From the NCBI RefSeq assembly GCF_047425865.1, contig NZ_CP179735.1: 64,000 bases of DNA; one strand, given 5' to 3'. This document shows, one piece after another, positions 28,225 to 37,231 of this stretch (its first letter is position 1; every line of letters starts with the position of its first letter). A model generated the notes under the pieces. The model ran no database searches, was not told the origin of the DNA, and saw nothing but the letters and a program-made list of their open reading frames with translations. The DNA is from Macrococcoides equi. Its GTDB lineage: Bacteria; Bacillota; Bacilli; Staphylococcales; Staphylococcaceae. The position numbers and the translations under genes are program-made.

Positions 28225-29064
28225 CTAGTGAGTTTTTCTTTTAGGTGCGTTTAAATACGCATAAAATAAACCGATAAATAATCCACCGCCGACGTAGTTT
28301 CCTAAGCCACTGAATAACAGATTGCGAAGGATAGGTACAATATTAGCACTGTCATACTGATAAATTAGAGAGCAAATAAATACTACACCATTGGCAATAA
28401 CATGTTCATATCCCATATACGCGAATATCGTAACACCGATAACCATCGCAAACATCTTTGGAAATGCTTCTTTAAAATGCATTGTCACGATAATAGAAAT
28501 ATTAATAAAGAAATTCGCAAAAATACCTCTAATAAAAATATCAAGAGAAGATAAATGCGTCTTTTTAGCAACTGTCGCGTTCATCAGATCAATCATTTCC
28601 GGTGTAATTACTGTACTTAATTTTATCAAACTAAACAATAATAAACCACCAATCATATTGCCTATAAAGCATAAAGATAAAATTAAAAAGACACGTTTAA
28701 GCGTTACTGATCTATAAAATAAACCTACTGTAAAGTACATAAAATTGCTGGTTAATAATTCAGAATACGTAAAGATAATAAATATTAATGCAAAACTAAA
28801 CGTTATCCCACCGACAAGACCTGCAAGATCTTTACCGATAAGTGGTGTAAAATCAATACGGGCTTTCCATGTGAATACTGTCATTAACGCAATGATAAAT
28901 CCCGCCATGATTGCTCTGAAAATATAGCGGATAAAGAAATCTTTGACTAGTCCCTCTTTCGTCAGAACAGTATCCTGAATACCATCCATTAATTTTCTTC
29001 CATAAAAGAACTTTTCTGTTTCAGGGAAATTAAATGTTGTTGTTTCCTGATTATTATTTTCCAT
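28225..29064 (-). CDS. Formate/nitrite transporter (FNT) family channel
   Basis: 279 residues from ATG 29064, preceded by GAGGAG. Six hydrophobic segments (about 50-75, 85-110, 125-150, 175-200, 205-225 and 245-270) match FNT channels such as FocA and NirC, with GGITFSFALIFIIFTYSELLTSNF in the second pore-lining region. Substrate (formate, nitrite or another small anion) cannot be told from sequence. It follows kup by 222 bp and ends 2 nt before rsgA, so it is likely co-transcribed with rsgA-rpe-thiN. Confidence 0.85.
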   Translation of the reverse strand: MENNNQETTTFNFPETEKFFYGRKLMDGIQDTVLTKEGLVKDFFIRYIFRAIMAGFIIALMTVFTWKARIDFTPLIGKDLAGLVGGITFSFALIFIIFTYSELLTSNFMYFTVGLFYRSVTLKRVFLILSLCFIGNMIGGLLLFSLIKLSTVITPEMIDLMNATVAKKTHLSSLDIFIRGIFANFFINISIIVTMHFKEAFPKMFAMVIGVTIFAYMGYEHVIANGVVFICSLIYQYDSANIVPILRNLLFSGLGNYVGGGLFIGLFYAYLNAPKRKTH

Positions 29065-29202
29065 ACTTCCTACTCCTCTTGTGATTTTTTTCACATATTG
29101 TATTCTATAGTAAATTCATATAATAAACAAGACTTTATTTAAAAAAAATGTCGTTAATAATTTATCGAAATATTTAGTTATAGGTTGCTTAGATTGAATA
29201 AT

Positions 29203-29257
29203 AAAAAGTCAGACAAAGCAAAGAATCTTAGAGCGATTCTTCACTTGACTGACTTTT
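29203..29257 (-). terminator. kup terminator
   Basis: Outer stem aaaagtcag / ctgacttttt and an inner pairing of gaagaatc with gattcttt; on the minus strand it ends in T5. Confidence 0.75.
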
Positions 29258-29286
29258 AGCAACTATAAAAGTTATTCATATGCACT

Positions 29287-31269
29287 TTAATCTATTCTCT
29301 TCATCGGTATAGCTTTAGTCATAGGCGTTGTTAACGGAATCGTTTCAAACATTACTTCATTTGATGGTAATTCAAACCATTTGACTGGCGATGCTGTAAA
29401 ACGTTTAATTGCAATCTTCCATTGTAATATTAAACGCTCGTACCACAATAAATCACCGTCTAGTAGGACCTCATCTTGTAATACCACAAACTTAAAGTCA
29501 CTGATGACACGAAGATTATTGGTACCATATGGTCTGAATTGCTCTTTCATTTGCTTTGTCTTAACTAATGTTCGGGCAATATTTTTTACATAATAATTGA
29601 CATTCTGATGCATACGGAAGCCAAGAATTAACTGTACTTTAAAAATATGATCCGTATTAAAGTTTTCAATGCGATAATTTACCTGGAATGGTTCATCACT
29701 TACTTTCACATTTACAAACCAATAGACATCTGCACGTTTAGGACGACCATCAAGTATGGACTTTATAACTTGTTTTTCAATCATCCTATCTTCTTCATTC
29801 GTTGTTAAATAAACTAGGTTCGTTGCAAATTTCGGTACACTACGATCACATTTTAATGATTTCAGTTGACCTAGGTAATCATCAATTGCGACATCATGTG
29901 ATTGCTTATCCTTTATCAGATAACCGTCATACCAGATAATCATCACGAATATTATTAAACAAGAGATAAGCACTGCAACATAACCACCGTGTGTAAACTT
30001 AGCTAGACTTGAGATAAAGAAAGCAAATTCTAAAAGTAAAAAGAAACCTATCGCTAAAATAACGAGTAATTGATTAACTTTCTTTTTCTTTAAGTAATTG
30101 GCAAGTAAAATGGTTGTCATCATCATCGTGACTGTAATACTTAAGCCATATGCCGCTTCCATATTTACAGAGGTCTTAAAGTAAAGCACAACTATGATAC
30201 ATAATAACCAGATGACTCCAGTCACTGTTGGGATATACATCTGTCCTTTAACCGTTGAAGGATATTTAATATCCAGTTTCGGCATAAACTTTAAATGGAT
30301 AGCTTCAGAAACTAACGTATAAGCACCTGTTATTAATGCCTGAGAGGCAATAATTGCTGCAAATGTTGCAAGTAGAACACCGTACAAAATAAATGACTCA
30401 GGCATGATCTGGAAGAAGGGGTTAATTTCATCCATATGCTGATTGTCACCTAAATGTTTAATGGTCCATGCCCCTTGACCTAAGTAACTGAGAATCAGCA
30501 TAACTTTAACAAACGGCCAGGTGAAATAAATAGACTTCTTACCGACATGTCCCATATCTGAATAAAGCGCTTCAGCACCTGTCGCACATAAGAATACCGT
30601 ACCAAGGATTAGAAGCCCCATTTTGTTGTCAGGACTAAATAATATTTTAATGCCAAGTAACGGGTTAAATGCTTCAAGAACTGATAAATCCTGTACAAGT
30701 TGAACCGTACCAAATACCCCCATCATGGTAAACCATAGTAGCATGATCGGACCAAATATTTTACCGATACTCCCTGTACCAAAACGTTGTGCAAAGAAGA
30801 TACAAGTTATGATTACGATAACGATGATAATAATGTTATTTTGATTTGAAGCAAAACTATGATAAAAATATGGAATTTCCTGTAGCCCTTCAACAGCAGA
30901 TGTTACTGTGACAGCTGGTGTTAATATACCATCAGCAAGCAATGCTGCCCCACCAATCATCGCTGGCACTAATAGCCATCTCTTTTGTTTTCTAACAAGG
31001 GTATATAAACTAAAAATACCACCCTCACCGTGATTATCAGCACGCATACAAATCATTACGTACTTAATAGTCGTTAACATTGTCAGCGTCCATATCACAA
31101 GAGACAGGCAGCCTAATACGTAATCTCTTGTCATATCTTTCAGACCGCCGCCAACAGATACGATTGCTTTCATTACATATAATGGCGATGTTCCAATATC
31201 ACCATATACAATACCCAGGGCAATGAGTAACATGCCGAGAGAGACTTTTTTGTTATGATTGATATGCAT
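29287..31269 (-). CDS. kup: KUP-family potassium uptake protein
   Basis: 660 residues from ATG 31269 (GAGG 8 nt upstream; a GTG nine bases earlier is less likely). Twelve hydrophobic segments occupy about 10-450, starting with the KUP signature GIVYGDIGTSPLYV near 19, and a cytoplasmic domain of about 200 residues follows. KUP proteins are K+/H+ symporters. I see no c-di-AMP riboswitch in the 94-bp gap upstream. The gene lies in the segment between prkC and rsgA that is absent from the typical Staphylococcus order. Confidence 0.93.
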   Translation of the reverse strand: MHINHNKKVSLGMLLIALGIVYGDIGTSPLYVMKAIVSVGGGLKDMTRDYVLGCLSLVIWTLTMLTTIKYVMICMRADNHGEGGIFSLYTLVRKQKRWLLVPAMIGGAALLADGILTPAVTVTSAVEGLQEIPYFYHSFASNQNNIIIIVIVIITCIFFAQRFGTGSIGKIFGPIMLLWFTMMGVFGTVQLVQDLSVLEAFNPLLGIKILFSPDNKMGLLILGTVFLCATGAEALYSDMGHVGKKSIYFTWPFVKVMLILSYLGQGAWTIKHLGDNQHMDEINPFFQIMPESFILYGVLLATFAAIIASQALITGAYTLVSEAIHLKFMPKLDIKYPSTVKGQMYIPTVTGVIWLLCIIVVLYFKTSVNMEAAYGLSITVTMMMTTILLANYLKKKKVNQLLVILAIGFFLLLEFAFFISSLAKFTHGGYVAVLISCLIIFVMIIWYDGYLIKDKQSHDVAIDDYLGQLKSLKCDRSVPKFATNLVYLTTNEEDRMIEKQVIKSILDGRPKRADVYWFVNVKVSDEPFQVNYRIENFNTDHIFKVQLILGFRMHQNVNYYVKNIARTLVKTKQMKEQFRPYGTNNLRVISDFKFVVLQDEVLLDGDLLWYERLILQWKIAIKRFTASPVKWFELPSNEVMFETIPLTTPMTKAIPMKRID

Positions 31270-31363
31270 TGATTGCACCTCGAATTTATTTATTTTAAAA
31301 CAACAGATTGCATTTTACGCTCATATTATCAATAATACAATATATTTTTTTGAGATTTTTATA

Positions 31364-31666
31364 CTATTCCTGTTCATTTACAGGATACTTTCTTTGAAGG
31401 TTTTCCTGATAATGCGGCTTCAGTGATAAATCATATTTTTTAAGCAGTTCTTTCTCAACTTCGAGTTTAATACGATCTATATGCGACTGGCTCATACGAC
31501 GATAAATTTTATAGTTAAAATATAAGAGAGATAGCATTAGAACAACCAAACATGTAAACCCTAGCACTATCATCATCTGCAAGTGATCGACCATTGCCTG
31601 GAACTGATCTTGTTTATCAATGATAAAATCTTCAATATCTTTAATAGGTTTAGCAAACAGAATCAT
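31364..31666 (-). CDS. small single-pass membrane protein of unknown function
   Basis: 100 residues from ATG 31666, preceded by AAAGGAG at 7 nt; the open frame upstream lacks a ribosome site. The N-terminal 20 residues are amphipathic, one strong membrane helix lies at about 30-52, and the rest is a charged, helical tail (KLEVEKELLKKYD), possibly coiled. I do not recognise the family. It is transcribed away from the rhodanese gene and towards kup, with 94 bp before kup. Confidence 0.65.
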   Translation of the reverse strand: MILFAKPIKDIEDFIIDKQDQFQAMVDHLQMMIVLGFTCLVVLMLSLLYFNYKIYRRMSQSHIDRIKLEVEKELLKKYDLSLKPHYQENLQRKYPVNEQE

Positions 31667-31696
31667 ATCTAATCTCCTTTTTATTTGTAAATGCTG

Positions 31697-31725
31697 TTGC
31701 ATTATATGTATGATAATACTATAAA
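31697..31725 (+). promoter_or_regulatory. promoter of rhodanese gene
   Basis: TTGCAT (31697-31702), 17-bp spacer, TATAAA (31720-31725), 20 bp before the ATG. Confidence 0.6.
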
Positions 31726-31745
31726 CGTAGAATGGAGTGAAACAA

Positions 31746-32054
31746 ATGACAAAAACTATCACTTTAGATGCTATACAAGATGCCATCAGTACAGGTACAG
31801 ATGCTCAAATTTTAGATGTCAGAGAACTTGATGAATATGTAGCCGGACATATTCCTGAAGCTACAAATTTACCGCTTTCAGAGATAGAAACAAAAGCTAA
31901 TACATTGTCTAAAGATATCGAATATATTATTATCTGCAAAAAAGGTGGTCGTGCGCTGCGTGCAGGTGAATATCTGGATTCATTAGGGTATAATGTCACG
32001 GTTGCCGAGCAAGGCATGGATGACTGGACAGGAGAAGTTAAAATAGAGGACTAG
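31746..32054 (+). CDS. Single-domain rhodanese-like sulfurtransferase
   Basis: 102 residues from ATG 31746 (GGAG 8 nt upstream). The fold markers DVRELDEYVAGHIPEATNLPL (24-44) and the active-site loop CKKGGR with Cys64 are intact, so activity is expected. Single-domain rhodaneses carry persulfide sulfur. It is one of only two + strand CDS between 7 and 50 kb and has its own promoter and terminator. The physiological acceptor is unknown. Confidence 0.88.
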   Translation: MTKTITLDAIQDAISTGTDAQILDVRELDEYVAGHIPEATNLPLSEIETKANTLSKDIEYIIICKKGGRALRAGEYLDSLGYNVTVAEQGMDDWTGEVKIED

Positions 32055-32076
32055 ACAGCATACGCTGTCTTTTTTT
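32053..32076 (+). terminator. rhodanese gene terminator
   Basis: agacagc / gctgtct stem with a 4-nt loop, followed by T7; it overlaps the stop codon. Confidence 0.85.
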
Positions 32077-32103
32077 CATCTCTAATTATTAAGCTATTCC
32101 CAT

Positions 32104-32128
32104 AAAAAAACACACCCAAACGGGTGTG
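32104..32128 (-). terminator. P450 gene terminator
   Basis: cacaccc / gggtgtg stem; on the minus strand it is followed by T7. Six nt past the P450 stop. Confidence 0.85.
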
Positions 32129-32134
32129 AATGAT

Positions 32135-33412
32135 TTATTTCGTTCTATCAATATTAAGTCTCACATTATTGATAACCATCCCTGATTTAATTTGACCAGG
32201 TAATTTCGTACGGTCAACAGTAAAGTCTTGAGGCGGTACATCATATTCAATTTCACGTGCGAAGTAACGCATTGTTTCTTCCATAATAATAATCGTCATC
32301 CACTCACCAGCACAACGATGATTCGTATGATAATCTCCTCCACCTTGTGGAATTAAATCAAATGGACTGCCATCCCAGTTATCAAAACGATATGGATTAA
32401 AGCGTTCTGGTTCATTAAATACATGTTCATTATGCAATGTACCAAAGATATCTAAAATAATCATTGTATCTTTCTTTATCTTGTACCCTTCAAATTCAAT
32501 GTTTTTAGCAGCTTTACCTGGCAAGAAAGGTACAAAAGGATAATAACGACGTACTTCCTGTACAAATTTATAAGCGTAGTCATTTTCATCACGTGCAACA
32601 CGAATTCTTTCACCCGGGAATTCATGCATCGCTAAAACACCATATGCAACGAAACGATTGATTGCGACTAACGGACGAATCACATTCATTAAATCAATTG
32701 CACAAAGACGTGAGTCCATTGGGTGTCCGTTCATATCTTCCCAGTGACTAAATTCATACAGAGCACTACCTGGTTCTGGATGAATTTTACCTTTACGTGT
32801 TCTAATAATTTGATCTTCAAGGAAATCCTCTACACGTTTACGGGCTTTGCGCGCTTCTCTGTACCCTTTATAAGGAGAACCAATTGATCCGAAAGAATCA
32901 ATCATCTTATCCATGTCCATTGCATATTGTTCAATATTTTCAGGTGTTTCAACAATCCCTGCCCAACGAAACCCTACTTTTGTAAGTAGAATAATAGATT
33001 CTTTATAAACATTTACTTCATCCATTAATTGCATACGTTCTGTATTTAAGAACCAGTAGTTGCGAGTTAACTTACGTAAATATTTTAAGTTTTCATCAGT
33101 CATTAATGACATAAATAATGCTTTACGGTCAATATGTTTTTTTCCAGTTGTTGTATGAATTGCACCTTTACCAAATAAAGTTTTTACGACACGAGGTGGT
33201 AAAGTACCTGAACGTTCAATTTTATCATTATCATAAAATAATTCTGCAGCTTCTTTACCACTAATAACTACAGCCTGTTTACCACCTAGCACACGCGTTT
33301 CAAAAACGTTAGAATTAAATTTTTTCGTACGATTTTGAATATATTCATATCCTTCTTTCATGATATTCAATGTATTATCAAGACCTCGATCTTTAGGCAT
33401 TCTTTTCGCCAT
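32135..33412 (-). CDS. oleT: CYP152-family P450, OleT-like fatty acid decarboxylase/peroxygenase
   Basis: 425 residues, close in length and over most of its sequence to Jeotgalicoccus OleT as I remember it. Residues that define that enzyme are present: Phe80, His86 (in GKGAIHT; Gln in hydroxylating BSbeta-type members) and Arg246 (NVIRPLVA, which binds the substrate carboxylate). The haem Cys lies near 367 in HRCAGEW. CYP152 enzymes use H2O2 rather than a redox partner. With His at this position OleT forms mainly 1-alkenes from fatty acids, so alkene formation is the prediction here, with hydroxylation also possible. It has its own terminator and AGGAGG before the ATG; the physiological role is unknown. 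Confidence 0.9.
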   Translation of the reverse strand: MAKRMPKDRGLDNTLNIMKEGYEYIQNRTKKFNSNVFETRVLGGKQAVVISGKEAAELFYDNDKIERSGTLPPRVVKTLFGKGAIHTTTGKKHIDRKALFMSLMTDENLKYLRKLTRNYWFLNTERMQLMDEVNVYKESIILLTKVGFRWAGIVETPENIEQYAMDMDKMIDSFGSIGSPYKGYREARKARKRVEDFLEDQIIRTRKGKIHPEPGSALYEFSHWEDMNGHPMDSRLCAIDLMNVIRPLVAINRFVAYGVLAMHEFPGERIRVARDENDYAYKFVQEVRRYYPFVPFLPGKAAKNIEFEGYKIKKDTMIILDIFGTLHNEHVFNEPERFNPYRFDNWDGSPFDLIPQGGGDYHTNHRCAGEWMTIIIMEETMRYFAREIEYDVPPQDFTVDRTKLPGQIKSGMVINNVRLNIDRTK

Positions 33413-33463
33413 GTTGATTCCTCCTAATAAGTATTAATAATCTATACCCTAAAATACAAAAAT

Positions 33464-34330
33464 TTAACTTAAAATCTTACGTTTTGCTGCTGATAAAACA
33501 TCATCGTATATAGCATCATGCTCAATATACTCATCTGGTGTAGCTGTTCCGTCTTCCTCTATGCCATAAACAAAGATAAAATCATCGAAATGCATCGTTT
33601 CATAAATATTTGCAGCACCAAATGTCGTTTCTCCTATTTTGTATGCATCACTTTGACTTGCATAGAGCTCAGGACTCCCTTTTGTCTGTGATGATATTAA
33701 GATAACATCGGCATCATAGTTTTGTGCAGTAATACCTCGTGCATAGCGTAAATCTAAGATAACCGGTAAGTCATTTTTGTAATCCACTGTATCATCAAAA
33801 TTATAAATCGTTACGATTTGATATGTTTCATATCGTGATATTGTATTGTCAGGAAATGACTGAAATCTTTTTACTTCCAACTGATATTGCTCTTCTCCCC
33901 TTAATACATCTAATTTTGATTGCTTGTCAATGATATGAGTCCAGTCTTGTTGCGCATCAACTTCATGAAATAATAATTTCTTGTAGCGTGTTTCGAGCAC
34001 TGGTATTAAGTCATCGCTCATAGCAGTAATGTTATCTCCAACCACAAGACGGGTATCCTCATTCACTTCTGTGACAACCAAATGATCACTTTTCTTTTTA
34101 ACATGAAAGCCATTGTGACCAATCAAGTTACGATGATAAAAGAACAAACTTTTAATTTGAAATTCAGACAAATACTCTAACATTATCTGCTGAAAAGTAT
34201 AATCATTGTCCGGTCCAAGATTTTTAATAATATTTAAGTAAAGGTTTTCTGTTGATTCATCTTTTGTATGATTTAAAGATGTTATTTTTTCTGCAACTTG
34301 AGAAAAAATCGTATGATAATGGTGTGGCAT
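33464..34330 (-). CDS. S41/C-terminal-protease-like protein, apparently degenerate
   Basis: 288 residues, no signal peptide or membrane segment. The order of motifs recalls S41 peptidases: a PDZ-like stretch (LVVGDNITAMSDDLIPVL, about 94-111, then LRGEEQYQLEVKRF), a strand like the S41 core (LPVILDLRYARG, about 189-200), and GETTFGAANIYE near 240. The Ser and Lys catalytic segment that should precede the last motif looks shortened, so activity is doubtful. A non-catalytic binding role is possible. It is not a member I recognise by name. It lies 99 bp past prkC, separated by a terminator. Confidence 0.5.
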   Translation of the reverse strand: MPHHYHTIFSQVAEKITSLNHTKDESTENLYLNIIKNLGPDNDYTFQQIMLEYLSEFQIKSLFFYHRNLIGHNGFHVKKKSDHLVVTEVNEDTRLVVGDNITAMSDDLIPVLETRYKKLLFHEVDAQQDWTHIIDKQSKLDVLRGEEQYQLEVKRFQSFPDNTISRYETYQIVTIYNFDDTVDYKNDLPVILDLRYARGITAQNYDADVILISSQTKGSPELYASQSDAYKIGETTFGAANIYETMHFDDFIFVYGIEEDGTATPDEYIEHDAIYDDVLSAAKRKILS

Positions 34331-34390
34331 ATTTTCTCCCCCTTAATGATATATATAAAATATAGTGTTAAAATTCAAAATTTACAAATA

Positions 34391-34422
34391 AAAAGAGGAG
34401 ACAAAATTCATTTGTCATCCTC
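34391..34422 (-). terminator. prkC operon terminator
   Basis: gaggatgacaaa / tttgtctcctc stem with one bulge and a short loop, followed on the minus strand by T5. Nine nt after prkC. Confidence 0.8.
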
Positions 34423-34431
34423 ATTGCACTT

Positions 34432-36489
34432 TTATTCAATTTCATCATAATCTATTTGTTCCTGTAAATATGTCTTCCCATCTATTTTAATGATAAATGC
34501 GCCTTGAGCATCTGGCTCAACTGTAAGCACAAGTCTTTTTTGGATGTCTTTAGTTGTTTCGTATGACTCATATACTGTTGAAATATCATTATTCTTATCT
34601 TTTATAAAGATTTCAACAAGTTGAGGTGTACGTTCAACGGTCGATGGTTGATTCGAATCAATGACATTGCCGTCTTCATCTGTCTCCGGTTCTTCAGTCG
34701 AAGGTATTACTTCTTTGCCTTTATAAGGGATTCTTACAGTGCCAATATATTTCTTATCCTGCTTCTCTTTTTCAGGAGTTTCAGTGGTAACGGCATCTTT
34801 CTTATGCTTTTCCTTACCTTTTGAAACTTCGAAATTTATCGTAGAACCATACGGGAATTTAATATTGCGAACGTTTTGTGATATGACATTACCTTTTGAC
34901 ACATCTTCAGAATATATCACCTGCGTTACATTCACAATAAATCCTAATTGCTCAAGTTCTGATTTTGCTTTTTCAAATGATTGACCAGTGTAGTCCTGAA
35001 CAAATATTTGTTCAACACCTTTTGACACTGTAAATACGACGTTTGCATCGTTCGGATTAACTTCTTTATTTGCCTTTAAGTTCTGCTTGATGATCGTCCC
35101 TGATTTTTCAATATTGTACTGCTGTTTAATTTTTATAGATTTAAAACCTTGTTTGATCAGTTCTTTTTTGACCTTAACAATATCCTGACCCACATAGTCC
35201 TCAAACATAAATTTCTTAGTGCCCTTGGATACAGTAAGATTTACAGTAGATAACTCTTTCACTTTATCTCCGGCAACAGGATCAGTTTCAATAATCATGC
35301 CCTCATCGTATGAGTCAGAATAAACTTGTGTGATATTACCTTTTCGCAAGTTATTTTGTTCAAGCAAGCTTGTTGCTTCGGCAAGTGATTTACCGTTTAG
35401 ATCCGGTATTTCACTATATTTGGGGGCAAATGTCATATAAGCAATCGCTGATCCCAGACCTAATATAAGGAGTAAAGGCAATAAAAATAGCCATCCTTTT
35501 TTTCTTCTTTTTTTCTCAGGCTGCTCATCTATTTTATCAGCAACTTTTGTTTTCTCTCTCGTTTCTGATGAGGTTGTAACAGGTTGCATCTCTATTGTAT
35601 CATCTGATTTAACAATCGGAATCATAACTGTCGCATCATCTGCTATCATCATCTTAGGTTCTGCAGCACGTGATGCATCAAGACATGTACTCAAATCGTC
35701 ATACATTTCCTGTGTCGTACGGTAGCGTTGATATTTTTCTTTCATCGTAGCTTTAAGAATAATATTTTCTAGCGCTTGCGGCACAGATGGATTCTCATCG
35801 ATTACAGAAGGGAGTTGTTCCTGTATATGTTTGATAGCTACACCAACTGCCGATTCTCCTTCATGAGGAGGATGTCCTGTAAGCATTTCAAATAAAACAA
35901 TACCTATTGAATATATATCACTTGCTTCATCCGTCTGTTTACCTTTTGCCTGCTCTGGTGATAAGTAATGTACACTCCCCATAATATGGTTCGTATGTGT
36001 CATCGCTGTCTCACTTAACGCGCGTGCAATTCCAAAATCAGAAATTTTTAATTCTTTGTTATGCGTCATTAATATATTTTGAGGTTTAATATCTCGATGA
36101 ATGATGCGATACTGATGCGCATGTTCAATCCCTCTTAAAATCTGTTTAGCAAAGAAAACAGCTTCTTCAACCTTCAAAGGTCCATTTTCATGAATATATT
36201 CATGTAATGTTGGTCCGTCTATGTATTCCATCACCATATAATAATGGCGTTCATCTTCATCTACATCTAACACTTTTACGATATTCGGATGAGACAATGT
36301 TGTAGCATTCTGAACTTCTCTTTCAAAACGCTTCACAGCTCTGTCTTTATCAACCGGAGGTACATTGATAATTTTAACGGCTACTTGAGCATCTAAGATT
36401 ATATCATCTGCCAGATAAACACTACTCATACCGCCGCCACCGATATATTTAATTAGTTTATAGCGATCGCTAATGATAGTACCAATCAT
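34432..36489 (-). CDS. prkC: PASTA-domain Ser/Thr protein kinase PrkC/PknB
   Basis: 685 residues. Kinase domain (1-270): glycine loop GGGGMSSVY, Lys39, HRDIKPQN, DFGIA and activation loop TMTHTNHIMGS. A basic juxtamembrane stretch and one membrane helix (about 335-358) follow. Outside the membrane are three PASTA repeats (about 360-560) that bind muropeptides, then an extra C-terminal domain of about 100 residues as in staphylococcal PknB. It regulates cell-wall metabolism and dormancy exit. It directly follows its antagonist phosphatase with no gap. Confidence 0.96.
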   Translation of the reverse strand: MIGTIISDRYKLIKYIGGGGMSSVYLADDIILDAQVAVKIINVPPVDKDRAVKRFEREVQNATTLSHPNIVKVLDVDEDERHYYMVMEYIDGPTLHEYIHENGPLKVEEAVFFAKQILRGIEHAHQYRIIHRDIKPQNILMTHNKELKISDFGIARALSETAMTHTNHIMGSVHYLSPEQAKGKQTDEASDIYSIGIVLFEMLTGHPPHEGESAVGVAIKHIQEQLPSVIDENPSVPQALENIILKATMKEKYQRYRTTQEMYDDLSTCLDASRAAEPKMMIADDATVMIPIVKSDDTIEMQPVTTSSETREKTKVADKIDEQPEKKRRKKGWLFLLPLLLILGLGSAIAYMTFAPKYSEIPDLNGKSLAEATSLLEQNNLRKGNITQVYSDSYDEGMIIETDPVAGDKVKELSTVNLTVSKGTKKFMFEDYVGQDIVKVKKELIKQGFKSIKIKQQYNIEKSGTIIKQNLKANKEVNPNDANVVFTVSKGVEQIFVQDYTGQSFEKAKSELEQLGFIVNVTQVIYSEDVSKGNVISQNVRNIKFPYGSTINFEVSKGKEKHKKDAVTTETPEKEKQDKKYIGTVRIPYKGKEVIPSTEEPETDEDGNVIDSNQPSTVERTPQLVEIFIKDKNNDISTVYESYETTKDIQKRLVLTVEPDAQGAFIIKIDGKTYLQEQIDYDEIE

Positions 36490-37227
36490 TTATTTGCCCC
36501 CTTTCAAAGGGACAAGCACAAGTGATATATTGTCACGTGAGGGTGCTTCAATACAAGCATTAATTAACGCTTCACCCGCATCTTTCACCGTCTCACTACG
36601 ATAGATAATTTCATGAATCAGTGATTCATCTATATAATCAGTGAGACCGTCAGAAGACAATAAAAGATATTGATAGCGATCAAAATCATATTCAAATAAA
36701 TCAGGGTAAATTCTCTTATCTGAACCCATCACTTTCGTGATGACATTACGTTGAGGGTGATTACGTGCTTCTTCTTTCGTCAACCCACCTGCCATCACTA
36801 GATGGTTGACAAAAGTATGGTCATGCGTGACTTGGCGCATTTCACGCTCATTAATAAGATATGCACGTGAATCACCCACATTAGCAAGTAGTACTTGATG
36901 ATCGTATAATAATGCACACACAAGTGTGGTACCCATCCCTTGATTTTCATTGTCCTGATGACTTTGCTGATACAATAGACGATTAATATCGGATATATTG
37001 CTCTTTAACCAGCTTTCAGCTTCCTGACGTTCTATAAAATTCTCTTCAGAGAAGCGTGTGCCAATCAGGTCATTAACAAATTGACTTGCCACATCACCTG
37101 CATTATGACCGCCCATACCATCACATATAACAACAAGCATCTGTCCTGTATGATTGTAATAAACGCCTCCCGCATCTTCGTTACGAGAGCGTACCGGACC
37201 TATATCCGTAAAAAAACGTGCGTGCAT
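36490..37227 (-). CDS. stp: PP2C-type Ser/Thr phosphatase Stp/PrpC
   Basis: 245 residues. PP2C motifs: GPVRSRNEDAGG near 10-21, CDGMGGHNAGDVAS near 35-48, ANVGDSRAYL near 117-126 and SSDGLTDYID near 190. It dephosphorylates PrkC and its targets using two metal ions. The stop abuts the prkC ATG, and it begins 4 nt after the rlmN stop. Confidence 0.97.
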   Translation of the reverse strand: MHARFFTDIGPVRSRNEDAGGVYYNHTGQMLVVICDGMGGHNAGDVASQFVNDLIGTRFSEENFIERQEAESWLKSNISDINRLLYQQSHQDNENQGMGTTLVCALLYDHQVLLANVGDSRAYLINEREMRQVTHDHTFVNHLVMAGGLTKEEARNHPQRNVITKVMGSDKRIYPDLFEYDFDRYQYLLLSSDGLTDYIDESLIHEIIYRSETVKDAGEALINACIEAPSRDNISLVLVPLKGGK

Positions 37228-37231
37228 ATGA

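Noticed and set aside
31279..31363. c-di-AMP (ydaO) riboswitch before kup
   Set aside because: The gap is under 100 bp and lacks the long paired structure of that riboswitch.
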